Shown: piece after piece, positions 22,304 to 33,207 of the stretch
Layout: each line of letters begins with the position of its first letter
Position numbering within the stretch: position 1 is the first letter of the stretch
From: Rheum nobile
Taxonomy: Eukaryota > Streptophyta > Magnoliopsida > Caryophyllales > Polygonaceae
DNA: 64,000 nt
Assembly (NCBI GenBank): GCA_027886185.1
Contig: WOAB01000188.1
Coordinates: 930,001-994,000, forward strand
Direction of reading: 5' to 3'
The notes under the pieces: model-generated
Databases searched by the model: none
The model's input: the letters and a program-made list of their open reading frames with translations, nothing else
Told to the model about the DNA's origin: nothing
Translations under genes and position numbers: made by a program

Positions 22304-23908
22304 TTATGTTTGACCATCCGTTTGAGGATGGCTAGAGGTAGAGAACAAGAGTCTCGTCCCTAGCTTTCCCCAAAGCGTCTTCCAAAAGTAACTAAGGAAC
22401 TTAACATCCCTATCGCTTACTATAGTCCGGGGTACACCATGTAGCCTCACGACTTCCCTAAAGAAGAGATCAGCTACATTGGATGCATCATCCGTCTTAT
22501 GGCAAGCGATGAAATGAGCCATTTTGGAGAAACGATCAACTACCACGAAGATAGAATCACGTCCCCTCTTAGTCCGAGGCAGCCCCACGATAAAGTCCAT
22601 TGAGATGTCCTCCCAAGGGGCACTTGGGATGGGCAATGGGCTGTATAGGCCGTGGGGTTGCAACCTAGACTTGGCCTTAAGACAATCCAAACACCTCTTA
22701 ATAAGGTGCTCAACATCTCTAAGCATGTGGGGCCAAAAGAAATGTGCACATAGCATATGATAGGTCTTGTCCCTTCCGAAATGGCCCATCAAACCACCCT
22801 TATGGGCTTCTTCAACAAGCAACATTCGCAAGGAACAAATAGGTATGCACACTTTTTCAGCCTTAAATAAGAACCCATCAAACAAGTAGAACTTGTCACA
22901 TGAGCCCTTATCTATACACGACTTATAGATGGCACCAAAATCAGTATCTTCCACATACAACTCCTTTATATATGCAAATCCTAAGACCTTGGAGTCTAAT
23001 ACCTTGGTAAGCAAGGTGTATCTCCTAGATAGGGCATCAGCAACTACATTGTCCTTTCCCTTTTTGTATTTGATAACATAAGGGAAAGTCTCAATGAATT
23101 CCATCCACCTACCATGTCGTCTATCAAGTTTATCTTGACTCTTGAAGTGCTTTAAGGACTCATGGTCTGTATGCAAGATAAACTCTCTAGGCCACAAGTA
23201 GTGTTGCCAAGTCTTTAATACTCTAAATAGGGCAAAGAGTTCTTTGTCATACGTAGAATAATTAAGACTTGCCCCTTTCAATTTCTCACTAAAGAAGGCT
23301 ACGGGTTTACCTTCTTGCATCAAGACGCCTCCAATGCCAATCCCGGATGCATCACACTCCACCTCGAATGGTCTCGTGAAGTCGGGCAGCACTAGCAAAG
23401 GAGCTTGCGTCAACCTCCATTTTAGGGCGTTGAAAGCCCTCTCTTGCGTCTCCTCCCACACAAAGGCCGAATGCTTCTTGGTCACCTCCGTCAAGGGCGC
23501 GGCAATGGTTCTAAAGTCCCTCACGAATCTCCTATAGAAGCTGGCCAATCCATGAAAACTCCTCACTTGGCTCACAGAGGTAGGTGTAGGCCAATCTTGT
23601 ATGGCCTTGATCTTGCTATCATCCACTTGAAGGCCCTTGGAACTCACTACAAAACCAAGAAAAGAAACTTGATTAGTGCAGAATTCACACTTCTTCTCAT
23701 TAGCATATAAGCACGCACTACGCAATGTAGAGAGTACTTCCCTCAAGTGTTGCTCATGCTCCTCTAGTGATTTGCTGTATATTAGTATATCATCAAAATA
23801 AACAACAACAAATCTACCTATAAAATGCCTTAAAACATGATTCATTAAGCGCATAAAGTTACTAGGAGCATTTGTCAAGCCAAAAGGCATGACGACCCAC
23901 TCATACAA
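22304..23908 (-). pseudogene. Gypsy R reverse transcriptase (distal part), RNase H, integrase core
   Basis: A 534-residue open frame: RT palm with YFDDILIY, RNase H with VECDASG, YDKELFAL, LHTDHESL and VADALSRR, HHCC zinc domain, then integrase Asp residues in VVVDRFSKMAHF and VSDRDVKF. It ends at TAA (22304-22306) exactly where the third catalytic residue, Glu of TDGQTE, should be. The first ATG is internal; the true frame continues from upstream, where a TGA (23936-23938) replaces a Trp codon. The two stops separate RT-RNase H from a complete integrase. Confidence 0.92.
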
Positions 23909-23935
23909 ACCGAACTTTGTCTTGAATGCCGTCTT

Positions 23936-25394
23936 TCATTCATCCCCCTCCTTCATCCTTATTTGATGGTAGCCGCTGCGGAGGTCTATCTTGGTGAAGA
24001 CCGACGCGCCATGCAGCTCATCTAGCATGTCATCGAGGCGGGGAATGGGATGCCGGTACTTGATGGTGGTGTTGTTGATGGCTCGGCAGTCCACACACAT
24101 CCTCCATGTGCCATCCTTCTTGGGCACCAATAGCACTGGCACGGCACAAGGGCTAAGGCTCTCACGCACATGGCCCTTGTCAAGCAAAGCCTTCACTTGC
24201 TCTTGCACTTCTTGGGTCTCCTTGGGGTTCATCCTATACGCTGGCCTGTTTGGAAGAGTAGCACCCGGTATTAGATCAATTTGATGTTCAATACCTCGTT
24301 TAGGGGGCAGTCCGGGTGGCATCTCTTCAGGGAACACATCTTGGAACTCCTCCAGCAATGTTAGGATGACTCTCGGCAGTGTAGACTTCAACTCCTCACT
24401 AAGCAAGCCTAGACTCTTGCACAAGAGCATAAGGACGGCGTCCTGGGGTAAGTGCTCCTCCCTCAACTCCTCCTTGGAGGCCAACAAAGCTTGAGACGTG
24501 GTTTTAGCCTTAGAGGTGCTCTCGGCATGGCTCCTCTTCTTGGCTTCAACCGACTTCTCTTGGTCCTTCTTCTTCTCATAGGCTTCAGCTACCTGCAAAG
24601 GAGTCATAGGCTTGAGTATCACATTCTTACCCTTATAATCAAAAGAATGACGATTAGTATAACCATCATGCTTGACACGCCTATCAAACTGCCATGGACG
24701 TCCTAACAAGATATGACAAGCATTCATAGGGACCACATCACATAAAATAGTGTCTACATAATGTCCTACTGTTATGGTCACATTGACTTGCTTAGCCACC
24801 TTTACTTCTCCACATTCATTCATCCAATGCAGTTTATATGGCCTAGGGTGATGGAAAGTATGTAGTTGTAATTTAGTAACTAATTCAGTGCTAGCAATGT
24901 TACAACAACTACCCCCATCAATAATCATGTTACAAACCTTCCCCTTAACCAAACATCTAGTATGAAATAAATTCTCTCTTTGGTTATCTTCACAAGGAGT
25001 AGGTTGGACATGCAAAGTTCTCCTACAAACTAAGGATTCACCATGCTCAAATTCAATGCAGTCCATTTCCTCATCTACATCATGCATAGGCTCATCAACA
25101 ATAAACGGACCTTGATCCTCACCCTCGGACTCAGATTCATAGAGTCCAAGATGGTTAATGACCAAGGTTCGACTATTGGGGCAATCTTTCATCATATGCC
25201 CTCGGCCTTGACACTTAAAACAAATGGTATCCCTAGCCCTAGAAGAAGGAGAAAAGTTAGAAGTACTCCCCTGAGGGCCATTGGCCGATTGCGGCTGGCG
25301 TCCACTTGGCTGCGGCGGCGTTCCTGGTGGTCCAACTTTCCTCGGCGCTTCTTGGCTCCTGGGTTGGCTCATGGACTGAGCTTGGCTCCTGGGT
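23936..25394 (-). pseudogene. Gypsy R gag C-terminus, protease and RT N-terminus
   Basis: Minus-strand frame with a CCHC knuckle (CFKCQGRGHMMKDC), a retropepsin-like segment with IIDGGSCCNIAST (Asp-Gly-Gly in place of the usual Asp-Ser/Thr-Gly), LLGRPWQFDRRV, then RT fingers (VLLVPKKDGTWRMCVDCRAI) and FTKIDLRSGYHQIRM. It stops at 23936-23938, a Trp-to-TGA change. The frame's apparent start at 25459 lies within SINE-derived sequence. The gag capsid region is missing. Gag-pro-pol here is one frame with no gag-pol boundary. Confidence 0.9.
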
Positions 25395-25672
25395 TGCCAA
25401 CCAACTACACTGCAGTGTAGTTGGTTGGCATATCTCCCATGGAATTGGGAATATGTCAAAGGTCAGGGGTTCGATCCCCCCTGGCAACATCCTGCAATTA
25501 AAGCCTAATAGGCCCTTGCAGGTTGGGGTGTATGGGCTGCAGCCCATGGCGTTCTTGGTTGGGCTAGGCCTCGCCAGCCGGTGTGCTCCGACTGAGGGAC
25601 TGGCTGGGTGGCTAACAGCCCACAGGACCCAGGTGAGTCCATGGCCTGTGGGGTCCACCAAGAATCGCATCA
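25395..25672 (+). mobile_element. SINE-like unit, family A relative, with palindromic head
   Basis: Forward unit with a B-box-like GGTTCGATCCCCCC near 25467, the shared body (GGGTTGGGCTAGGCCTCGCC) and an end at AATCGCATCA. Its left end is a perfect 36-base palindrome (25395-25430) of the tRNA-like head, the remains of a head-to-head partner. I see no matching 5-bp duplication (right flank GCGTC), so the left side was probably lost together with R's gag N-terminus. Confidence 0.75.
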
Positions 25673-26500
25673 GCGTCGGCTCCTTGACTTGTCCCTTGAG
25701 CAACTTACAACCTTAGGCTAAAATCTAAACCTAAGTATTAATGTAATACAAAGATATAGACCAAGCTAGGAAAAGAAATAAAATGCAACACTATGATCGT
25801 CCTCCTTTTTTTTTTTTTTTTTACTCTTTCTGATATTCTTTTTTTTTTTTGACTAAATTCGAAATTCAAAATTACAACTGAATTGGGATTAAAAGAAAAT
25901 AAGAAAATTAAAAGAGATAAGCTCGTTGCCTTGATTTTAGGGGAGAGTAGCCGGCTTGTTGACTCTTTCAAACCCACACGCCACAATTGTAGGGAGAATG
26001 GCCGAGTGGTTGCTTGGAGAGGATCTGCACGCCGCACTTGTAGGAGCTAGCTGCCGCATTTGTTGAATGTGTCAACCCACACGCCACAAAGATAGGGCTT
26101 GTTAGCCGAGTGGGGTTGGAATGTGGTTAGGGCAGCCGTGAAGATAGGGGATTTTTGTGAGGCTCCTTGGTGAGCACGCCGGCTAGGGTAATGGAGAAGT
26201 GGACGGTTGATCTTGGTGTGATAGAGGTGGTCGGAGTTTAGGGTTTTCGGCTAGGCGGAGGTGAATTTAGGTGGTGATGATGGGGGGGGGGGGGGGGGGT
26301 CATCCGATCTCCACAACACGCAAAGCCAAACTTCCACAAACACAAGATCAATTAGAGATTCAAGCAACAACTTAGAAAAGACTCAACAAGAAAACAAGAA
26401 AGAACTATTCGGCTATGTAGAGAACACAAACCGAAAAGTCCAAGACACAAACCATATGAAGAACAACGGAAAAAGACAATGGTGTTGGCACCAAAACGCA
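25673..26500 (-). other. Gypsy R leader, no gene seen
   Basis: Untranslated leader between primer site and gag remnant. It has a long T run near 25809-25822, another near 25843-25852, and 18 consecutive G at 26282-26299. The predicted frames here have no known domain. Confidence 0.6.
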
Positions 26501-26512
26501 GCTCTGATACCA
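26501..26512 (-). promoter_or_regulatory. Primer-binding site of gypsy R
   Basis: Minus strand TGGTATCAGAGC, three bases from the 5' LTR end CGTATCA. Confidence 0.92.
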
Positions 26513-26515
26513 CTT

Positions 26516-27256
26516 TGATACGGGATTGCCGTAGGGAGGCCCGACCTTGGTGCACAACAAACTAACAAGCAAAAACAAACAATCAAAGTCAGAAATGGCG
26601 GAAGAAAAGAAGAGATGAACGAAAGAACAAGGAGAAACCAAGAGCCCGGATTAGGAAACCCTTGGATCGGTTGAACCAAGAACCACCACGCCTAAAGCTA
26701 GAGACCTCGCCTTCTACAACTCCACACAACAAGAGGACGAATCCTCAAGAGCACAAAGAGGATGCCTTGTGTCGCTTCGGATCAACAATTCGAAAGAGAT
26801 TGAGAATCACAACTCGACCAAAACCAATTCGGATTGAACAAACACACAAAACCTCTCTTTTGGGAAGTTTCTAATTCAGAAATGTATTCTTGATATAAGT
26901 GTTTGCTGCCGAAATGGGAAAGAACAAAAGGCTTAAATAGTTCCTAGTGAACCGGCCTTAAAAACACTAAAACAATACTAAACCGGAATTAAAAGGAGAA
27001 AACCGAGTTTAAGAAAGTCACTAGCCCTCACGGATGAATCATACTAAAAGAGGAATGGTTTCTAAGAATGGAAGGTGTACACAAGCCATACACTCATCCA
27101 TTCGAAACCATTGTCACCGAGTAGGCCTTGGGTGTGGCTGTGGCAACCTCCTCCGGGACTTGGTGTGCAAGCTTGGCGAGCTCATCTTGGAGTTGACGAA
27201 CTCGGCTCCTAGTCATGGGCCCGGATGGTGGTTGGGTTGTGGATGGTCCTCCATCA
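26516..27256 (-). repeat. 5' LTR of gypsy R
   Basis: 741 bp, four substitutions from the 3' LTR (near 21193, 21440, 21511 and 21595 in the latter). It retains the pol-tail sequence although that cannot be translated from this position. Confidence 0.95.
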
Positions 27257-27261
27257 CTAAG

Positions 27262-27714
27262 ATTGGCTTGAAGCAGAGGGGTAACATGCATGGTGGGAAA
27301 GGAAAATATATGCTAATAAAAACAATGCCTCAATCATTTTCACGTCATGCACAAAAAATCGTAGATGTGGTCTCAAAAAAGAGTATCATGCAAGTTCTAG
27401 AGATGAAATAATCAAAGTGAGAATCACACACATGAAACAAAATAAGAGGACTCATGACACAATAGTGCATAGGCTCAAAAGCTCACATGCTTTTGTCTAT
27501 AATGCAGGTCCTAGCTAGTCTCAATGAATGATCATATGTTCAAGCAAATGCTAACTATCCAAATCGTCATAGTCATGTCCATAGGTCAATTAAAGTATTA
27601 ACAACCAAAGCATGCTAAGGGGGATAGCATTAGACAAAATAAGTAAGTATAAACATGGGAGTCATATCAATCATCCAGTGATAAATGAAATGCATGTAAA
27701 CCTAACAAAAAACA
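27262..27714 (-). other. LARD-like element interior, piece 3
   Basis: Non-coding continuation after gypsy R; element Y begins at 27715. No domain-bearing frame. Confidence 0.5.
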
Positions 27715-27747
27715 TGATGAAGTCCTAGGCCCGGTTGATGCTCAGTA

Positions 27748-28515
27748 TGATGTGACCAATCCCCATCAAGTGAGCCAAAGAAGCCTAGACGTTTATAAAG
27801 GTTCAAGGGATGGCTCAAGTGCTTCAATGATCAAGAAGAGCTTCCAAGCCAAGAGCGAGATGATAAGCCCATCAAACCTCTCATGGCGCGTCCGAGCGCG
27901 TGATTTATGTCTTGTTTTATTTTATGGTGATTTATGACATTTTTAGACATTGCTTTAGTTTTTTTACATTAAATTTCGGGTTTTTGCCTTTTGAAGGCTT
28001 AATGGGCCGCAACTAGTATTTTTCCTTAGTTTTTCTTTTGTCTTTGGCATTTACAAGGCAACAACTCTTTCATTTGGTGGACACGTTGAATCAGATTATG
28101 AAGGACAATTATTGAATTTTCAGAAACGCTCTCTTTTGTTGAAGAACGAGTTCTTCATTCTTCCTTGCTTGTGTTGAATCAAGCCGTTGTTGCTTGTTCA
28201 TTGAGTGAGTTACAACTCAAGGAGCAATCAACCTTGTTCTCTCGTTGTTGGTGAGTTACATCCAGCCAAGAAGAACCCTATCCGTCATTGATGCTTCCAC
28301 CTCCATCATTGGCGTCTTCAACATCATCCTTGATCCATTATCCACGTCCTTTGTCATTATCATCCTCTTACCCTTTTCATCCAGCTGTGAATATCATCAA
28401 AAAAGCAACAAAAACTGAGGTGGAGTCTTTTGGTTCAAATATGAGATCTATATCAATCGGGGCTTCAACGAGCGTCTTCCTTGCACCGAGTCTTCATTGA
28501 TCCTTGCGTGTATCA
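27748..28515 (+). repeat. Solo LTR S (768 bp, TSD CAGTA)
   Basis: Begins TGATGTGACC, ends GTGTATCA and is flanked by CAGTA at 27743-27747 and 28516-28520. It interrupts Y's LTR, whose halves join cleanly when it is removed. No internal element sequence is present, as expected after LTR-LTR recombination. Orientation is inferred from resemblance of its middle to T's LTR. Confidence 0.85.
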
Positions 28516-29357
28516 CAGTATCAAGGAATCTTGACCCTCAAACGCACACAAGACGACGATGAAAACTGGTGATTGAAAATTATGATTTTGGTAGAGATTT
28601 TGCGAATGTTTTTGTTTGAGTTTTAGACTCGATTTTTATGAAGCTATGAAATGAAATGAAGAAGGATAATTCTTTAATTTCATAAAGGGATAAGTGAACA
28701 AGGTCTTTGTAGATATGACTCATCACTTGAACCTTGAACAAGATCAAGCACAAGAGATATTACACACTCGAGCACAAGATCGAGAGTTCTCGATATGACT
28801 CACGAGAACAAGGAAAACCCCTAGGAATCTCTCCTAGTTACAAGCTAATCTTCCTCTATTTTTTTACTCAAATTTTCGTGCCTAACAATGGCTGCAAAAC
28901 AAATTATAAATAGAAGAAAACAAGGAGCAAAACAAGAGTCTCTTCGGTGGTTTGGAATTGATCTCAACAACTTTGGAAGACTCTTCACATGGAGTGGGGT
29001 AAAGGATGAGCAAGATCAAGAGTCTCCACACTATAAGATGCATCTAATTCAAATGGATATGGATTAATGACGTTCAAGTTGATGGCTGGTGTTTAGCCTT
29101 CCTTGTCTTGAATTCATGTGAATCAATTTTTTACAACAGTTGGACTATCGTATAGATTAGGCTTTTATGGCCTGTTTTGGGCTGAGTTCAAGGAACCAAT
29201 TGTCATGAGAGTTGTAGACCTTTCTCTTATCTTTCCAATGACTACTCATGGACCTCCATTGGATATTTGTAGATCCCAAACTAGCAAAAACACTGAGAAG
29301 GTGTCGACTGGTCAGATTGTTCGGTTTTGACATCTTCCAACTTTCGTACACTTCCTT

Positions 29358-29989
29358 TGATGAGTCTCAGTGACGAGTGCCTCACCTTGGAGGAGCCAAG
29401 GCCTTGACCACCAAGGCACCAAGACGTCGATACCTCAATGCCACGACACTCAAGCATCCGATGCTTCGATTCCAAGGCATTCAAGCGCGCGCCCCTATCC
29501 AAGCCTTTATGGCTTTTATCCCCTTTCCCCTTTAGTTAATTAATTATGTAAGTGTCTACCTATTTTGGGCATGTGGACCGATTTGCACATGGGCTCCTAG
29601 CCCACCTAAAACCCTAGACTATTTAAGTCATTCTTGGCTTCCTTGTTCATTGGTTGAAGATTATAGAAGTGGAATATTCCCCTTAGGTTGAGTATATCTC
29701 CCTAAGGCCTCCACTTACTTCTATCAACCCAAGCATTCAAATCTCTCATTCTTCCTCTCAATCTCACATTCTCTCAAGCAAATCAATCAAACACATTAGA
29801 TCCAAAGTCACTCTCACCAAGGAACCTCCAAGGGAGGCTCCCTTGGCTCCCTCGGCGCTTCCATCTTCCTCTCGGCCGTGAACCTCTTCCAAGCTCCATT
29901 GGAGGGCTAGCAAGCTCAAGAAAGAAGGAGAAGTCTTGCTTGGCCACGATCTAGTTCAGTTGGGAAGAAGAACCTCCTCTTGGGGGTTT
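29358..29989 (+). repeat. 5' LTR of K (3' end deleted)
   Basis: Starts TGATGAGTCTCAGTG and is homologous to K's 3' LTR and to the family-L LTR at 6567-7383. It ends at CTTGGGGGTTT without the GATTCTCATCA terminus seen at 39949-39959. The deletion removed the primer site and most of the interior. Confidence 0.85.
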
Positions 29990-30387
29990 TGCCTAGGTCC
30001 CACCCTCCCGATCCTCACACACCCCTATCTCTCCCACCCACCCCTTGGGAAGACTTAGGCATAGTCTTTCTAACCGGATTGCCTATGCTTAAGAAGGGGA
30101 GGGATTCCATTTGTGTGTTACGCGACCACCTCCCTGGGAGGGATCATGGCATCCCTTGTGGCACTTTACACCTTGCACCCGAGCTAGATACCCTTACCTT
30201 TGACCCTAGGGTAATCTTACATGGAATCCCTCATGCGATTGAGTTGGCTTGGGATCCTAGGTTTGTGGGTCATTTTTGGAGGATGTTGTGGCTGAAATTT
30301 GGGAAGAGTTTTACCTTTGACACTAGTAGCCACTTCCACCCCGGTAGCTTAGAGTCATCCCTAGGGCCCCACTGTACCGTTGGCTGA
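29990..30387 (+). pseudogene. K integrase core remnant
   Basis: Plus-strand frame with gypsy integrase landmarks in order: PPTPWEDLGIVFLTGLP, KGRDSICV, HGIPHAIE, DPRFVGHFWRMLW and TFDTSSHFHPG. None of the three catalytic positions is preserved (the usual VSDRD reads ELAWD, and TDGQTE is lost), so it cannot catalyse integration. The domain also lacks its N-terminal zinc region. Confidence 0.75.
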
Positions 30388-30752
30388 CCTTGTTGTTGCT
30401 TGTCCTAAGACATTGGCGAACATGCCTCCACCATTTGCACGGATTCCAGCCCAGCGCCGCTCCAAACCTCACCCATATGGCCATGACGCCTACCAAGTGA
30501 TCAAGTGGCTCGTAGATGATGCTTATATGGCAAAGCTTCCCGAGGGCTACACAACATCAATGCCATCCCATATTGTTGTGCCCAAGGAGCCGCCCGACGG
30601 CTCTCGTATACTCGCGCTTCTTTGTGTTAGTGGCGGTCTCCCTCACTCCACCTTCACCTTTAAGAAGGGGAGACGCGCCACCACAATTTCTCCACATCCC
30701 GGACTTCCTACACACTCGAAGCGGGGACGCTTCGAAGCTAAAAAGGGGATAG
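30388..30752 (+). pseudogene. K integrase C-terminal remnant and polypurine tract
   Basis: The frame from 30380 carries a weak integrase tail (KWLVDDAYMAKLPEGYTTSM) of unrecognised detail. It runs to the purine-rich AAGCTAAAAAGGGGATAG (30735-30752) immediately before the 3' LTR start TGATGACTCCC. Confidence 0.5.
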
Positions 30753-30796
30753 TGATGACTCCCAGTGATGAGTGCCTCACCTTGGAGGAGCCAAGG
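30753..30796 (+). repeat. 3' LTR of K, first piece
   Basis: TGATGACTCCCAGTGATGAG matches the start of K's 5' LTR. It is cut after GCCAAGG by solo LTR M; CAAGG is the target duplication. Confidence 0.85.
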
Positions 30797-31958
30797 TGAT
30801 GCGGGAGCATCCGAGGCTTCACCCAAGTTGCACACAAAGAAAGGTGGTTCCCTCACAAGGGTTCGAGCCAAGCCATTGAGGAAGGAGATGGTCCACTCAC
30901 AAAGGGTTCGAGCCAAGCGTATGCACGAGGAACTCGAGAACTTGGTTAGCCTTCACGTCTCAAGGGAGCCCACCCTCATCGAGGACTTCACCAAGCCCAT
31001 TCTACGGACCTTGGTGACCTTTCAAGCCAAGCGCGGGGGAACGAAGACCACCAACACCCACAACAATCATTTCGTTGAATTCCTTCCCGGAACTTTCAGC
31101 GACCCCGCAGTAAAAGTGCCATATCTTCTGATTCCCAACTCCAATCACTCTCAAATGTTTAGGAGTGAAACTAGACTTCAAGATCTATCTATGGGCGTTG
31201 GAATCACTCCATTCCAATCAAGGACGAGAGAGAACGAACCTTCTGAAGTTAGGTCAGAAACTGTCTCCGCGAAAGACGAAGGCGACAAGAAGCAAGGACC
31301 ACAGCTCCTGACTCGGCCTACAACTCGGCCGAGTGCCAGACCGAGTTGTTGGCTGTTTTTGTGGCCGAGTTGAGGGAAGTCCGGGGCTTTCTTGTGGGGG
31401 CCACTTAGGGCCTTTCTTCCTTGTTGTTTTTAATGTATTTCTAGACTACTTTTAAGTACCTTTGTGGGGCCCTTTGTGGGTTTGTTTAGCCTTTGTCTTG
31501 GGGTAGTATTTAAGGCCTTTTTCTTGTCTTTTGTAAGGAACTTTTTGATGAATGAAAATGTTGCTTTGAGCATTTGAGCTTGAGAGCTCTCATGGGAGAG
31601 TGATTCTCCATGGTTGATTCGAACTTGCTAGGTTGCTCTTGCGTTGTGTCAATTTCGTCTATGATCTTGGTGCTCCAAGGCTTCACTCGCCTCCTTCTCT
31701 TGCTCTTTGGACACGTCCATCGTTGTGGGAGATTGTAGAAGGAAAGGTCGTTTGTGCACATTGGTTTGGTTATTGGCGACATTGTTTGCCAAGGGTCTCT
31801 CCATTGCATCTTTCGGTTGTTCCTATATCCTTGTTTATTTCTTTGTTTCTTCTCATTTGCTAACTTGTTTCCTTTGTGTTTCTCTTGTTTCCACCTCCAT
31901 CTTCCATTCGAGTCTCTTGGCGTCTAGATCGGGCCACTCGCGGCTAATCCCCACATCA
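30797..31958 (+). repeat. Solo LTR M (1162 bp, TSD CAAGG)
   Basis: Begins TGATGCGGGAGC, ends CCCACATCA and is flanked by CAAGG at 30792-30796 and 31959-31963. A GTAGTATTTAAGG box near 31503 is a possible TATA element. The first 0.5 kb keeps an integrase-tail reading frame (LTRVRAKPLRKEMVHS, then RVRAKRMHEELENL, an internal near-duplication of the motif). This shows that its parent element also overlapped pol with the LTR. Confidence 0.88.
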
Positions 31959-32056
31959 CAAGGCCTTGACCACCAAGGCACCAAGGCGTCGACACCTCAA
32001 TTCCATGACACTCAAGCATCCGATGCTTCGATTCCAAGGCATTCAAGTGCGCGCCC

Positions 32057-33207
32057 TGATGTGTTCTTGCCTCTGATGAAGGTCACTTGTCAAAGGTGGC
32101 ACTTTGGATCTAGTATTGGGCGAGAAGTCACGAGTCTCCTTTGTCAAGGCTGTCGTGGAAACCTTGGGGAAACCCTTGATGAATTGCACGAAAGCTTGAC
32201 AAAGTGGTGGCGAAGTGAACAATAACTTTTGAGGTTATCAAACACGGTGGTGGCCGATAGCAAACCCGATGGTGAGTGTTTGGGTCTCTCGACAGCGGCG
32301 GTGGTGGCGAGTGTGAAGACGATGATGACGATGGTGAAGGCGATGGAGAGCGATGGAATGGGTTCGATGGGGCTAGCGACGACGACGGCGATGATGGAGT
32401 GGGTGCGATAGCGGGTGCGAAGCGGTGGCGATGGAAGCGATTGGTGGATAGCGATGATTTGATGGTTTGGATAGATGGCTTGAAGGTCAAGCCTTGCCGT
32501 AGCGTCGGCGGCGGAGTAAAGGGGGATGCGAAGGAAGACTTGTTTGAAGGGTTCCAAGCGATGACGTAGCGTCGGCGGCGGGTGAAGGGGATGCGAAGCT
32601 AGAGATAGGTTGACGTCCGATCAAAGGAAGGATGAATTATCACTCGACTTAAGCTTTGATTAAAATTGAACGTAAACAATAACAATAGATAAGTTTGACT
32701 TAAATACTTGAGGCGAGACTCGGATGGGCCGAGTCGAGCCTAGTGGGCTAGCCCATGCAACATGGAATGGGCACACACCCTAAAAATAGAAACAACTATA
32801 AATGGAAACTTTCTAAAACAAGCAAATACCAAAGATAGAAATGTCTCAAAATAGCAATGTCTAATACGAGGCAAATAAACCTCTAAATGCTAATGGATAG
32901 ACGCCGGTGGCGGCGAGGCATGGGACGCAGACACTGGGAGCAGCGGCGACGTCAAAGATGACTAGGCTCGTCAGTGGGCGCGTCTGTTGCCGATAGCGAT
33001 GGGCTTGTCTCTGCGATGCCGATGGTGGTGAGGACTTGGAGTCTGGGCTCGGTCTCGGGTGTGCCTTGGCCAGCGATGATGCGAGCGATGAGAGATTGCA
33101 CAGCGTCGGCGATGGCCTTGGCTCTCGATCGTGTCACTGGACCTTCTGAGCGTAGGCTCATGGCTTGCTCCTCTTCAGTGGCCGTCATGGAGGGCAGGGT
33201 CACATCA
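32057..33207 (-). repeat. 3' LTR of N (1151 bp)
   Basis: Starts at 33207 with TGATGTGACCCTGCCC, right after the polypurine tract AAGTGGGGGAGGG, and ends AACACATCA at 32057. The pol tail runs into it down to 32952. It differs from the 5' LTR by several small indels around 32830-32900. Confidence 0.9.

Larger units (their letters stand above)
20973..27256 (-). mobile_element. Ty3/gypsy element R, both LTRs, TSD CTAAG (6284 bp)
   Basis: Two 741-bp LTRs (20973-21713 and 26516-27256) differ at only four positions by my reading, and CTAAG flanks the element on both sides (20968-20972 and 27257-27261). The order on the minus strand is 5' LTR, primer site, leader, gag remnant, protease, RT, RNase H, integrase, polypurine tract, 3' LTR. 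The gag N-terminus is deleted where a SINE-like unit lies. Two in-frame stops interrupt pol. The high LTR identity implies recent insertion, yet the copy is defective. Confidence 0.95.
14236..27714 (-). mobile_element. Coding-free LTR element (LARD-like), interrupted
   Basis: An LTR (14236-16026) is followed by internal sequence found in three pieces: 16027-16417, 20684-20972 and 27262-27714. These become continuous when the CACTA element and gypsy R, with one copy of each target duplication, are removed. The internal part has no reading frame with known domains. It inserted into the copia RT at 14236. Its other LTR is outside the window or was lost where element Y begins at 27715. The LARD assignment rests on the absence of coding sequence and the LTR-like edges. 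Confidence 0.6.

Noticed and set aside
25395..25672. A third foldback composite with 5-bp duplication
   Set aside because: The right flank is GCGTC but no such sequence flanks the left palindrome; the left side is truncated.
29118..29330. A 70-residue frame (MNQFFTTVGLSYRLGF) as a gene
   Set aside because: It lies inside Y's LTR, whose other copy (40820-40890) diverges and does not keep the frame.
32128..32569. Long frames on both strands with Asp/Gly- or Ser/Pro-rich translation
   Set aside because: They come from GATGGCGA-type low-complexity sequence in the LTRs of N, O and P and recur in each copy without coding pattern.
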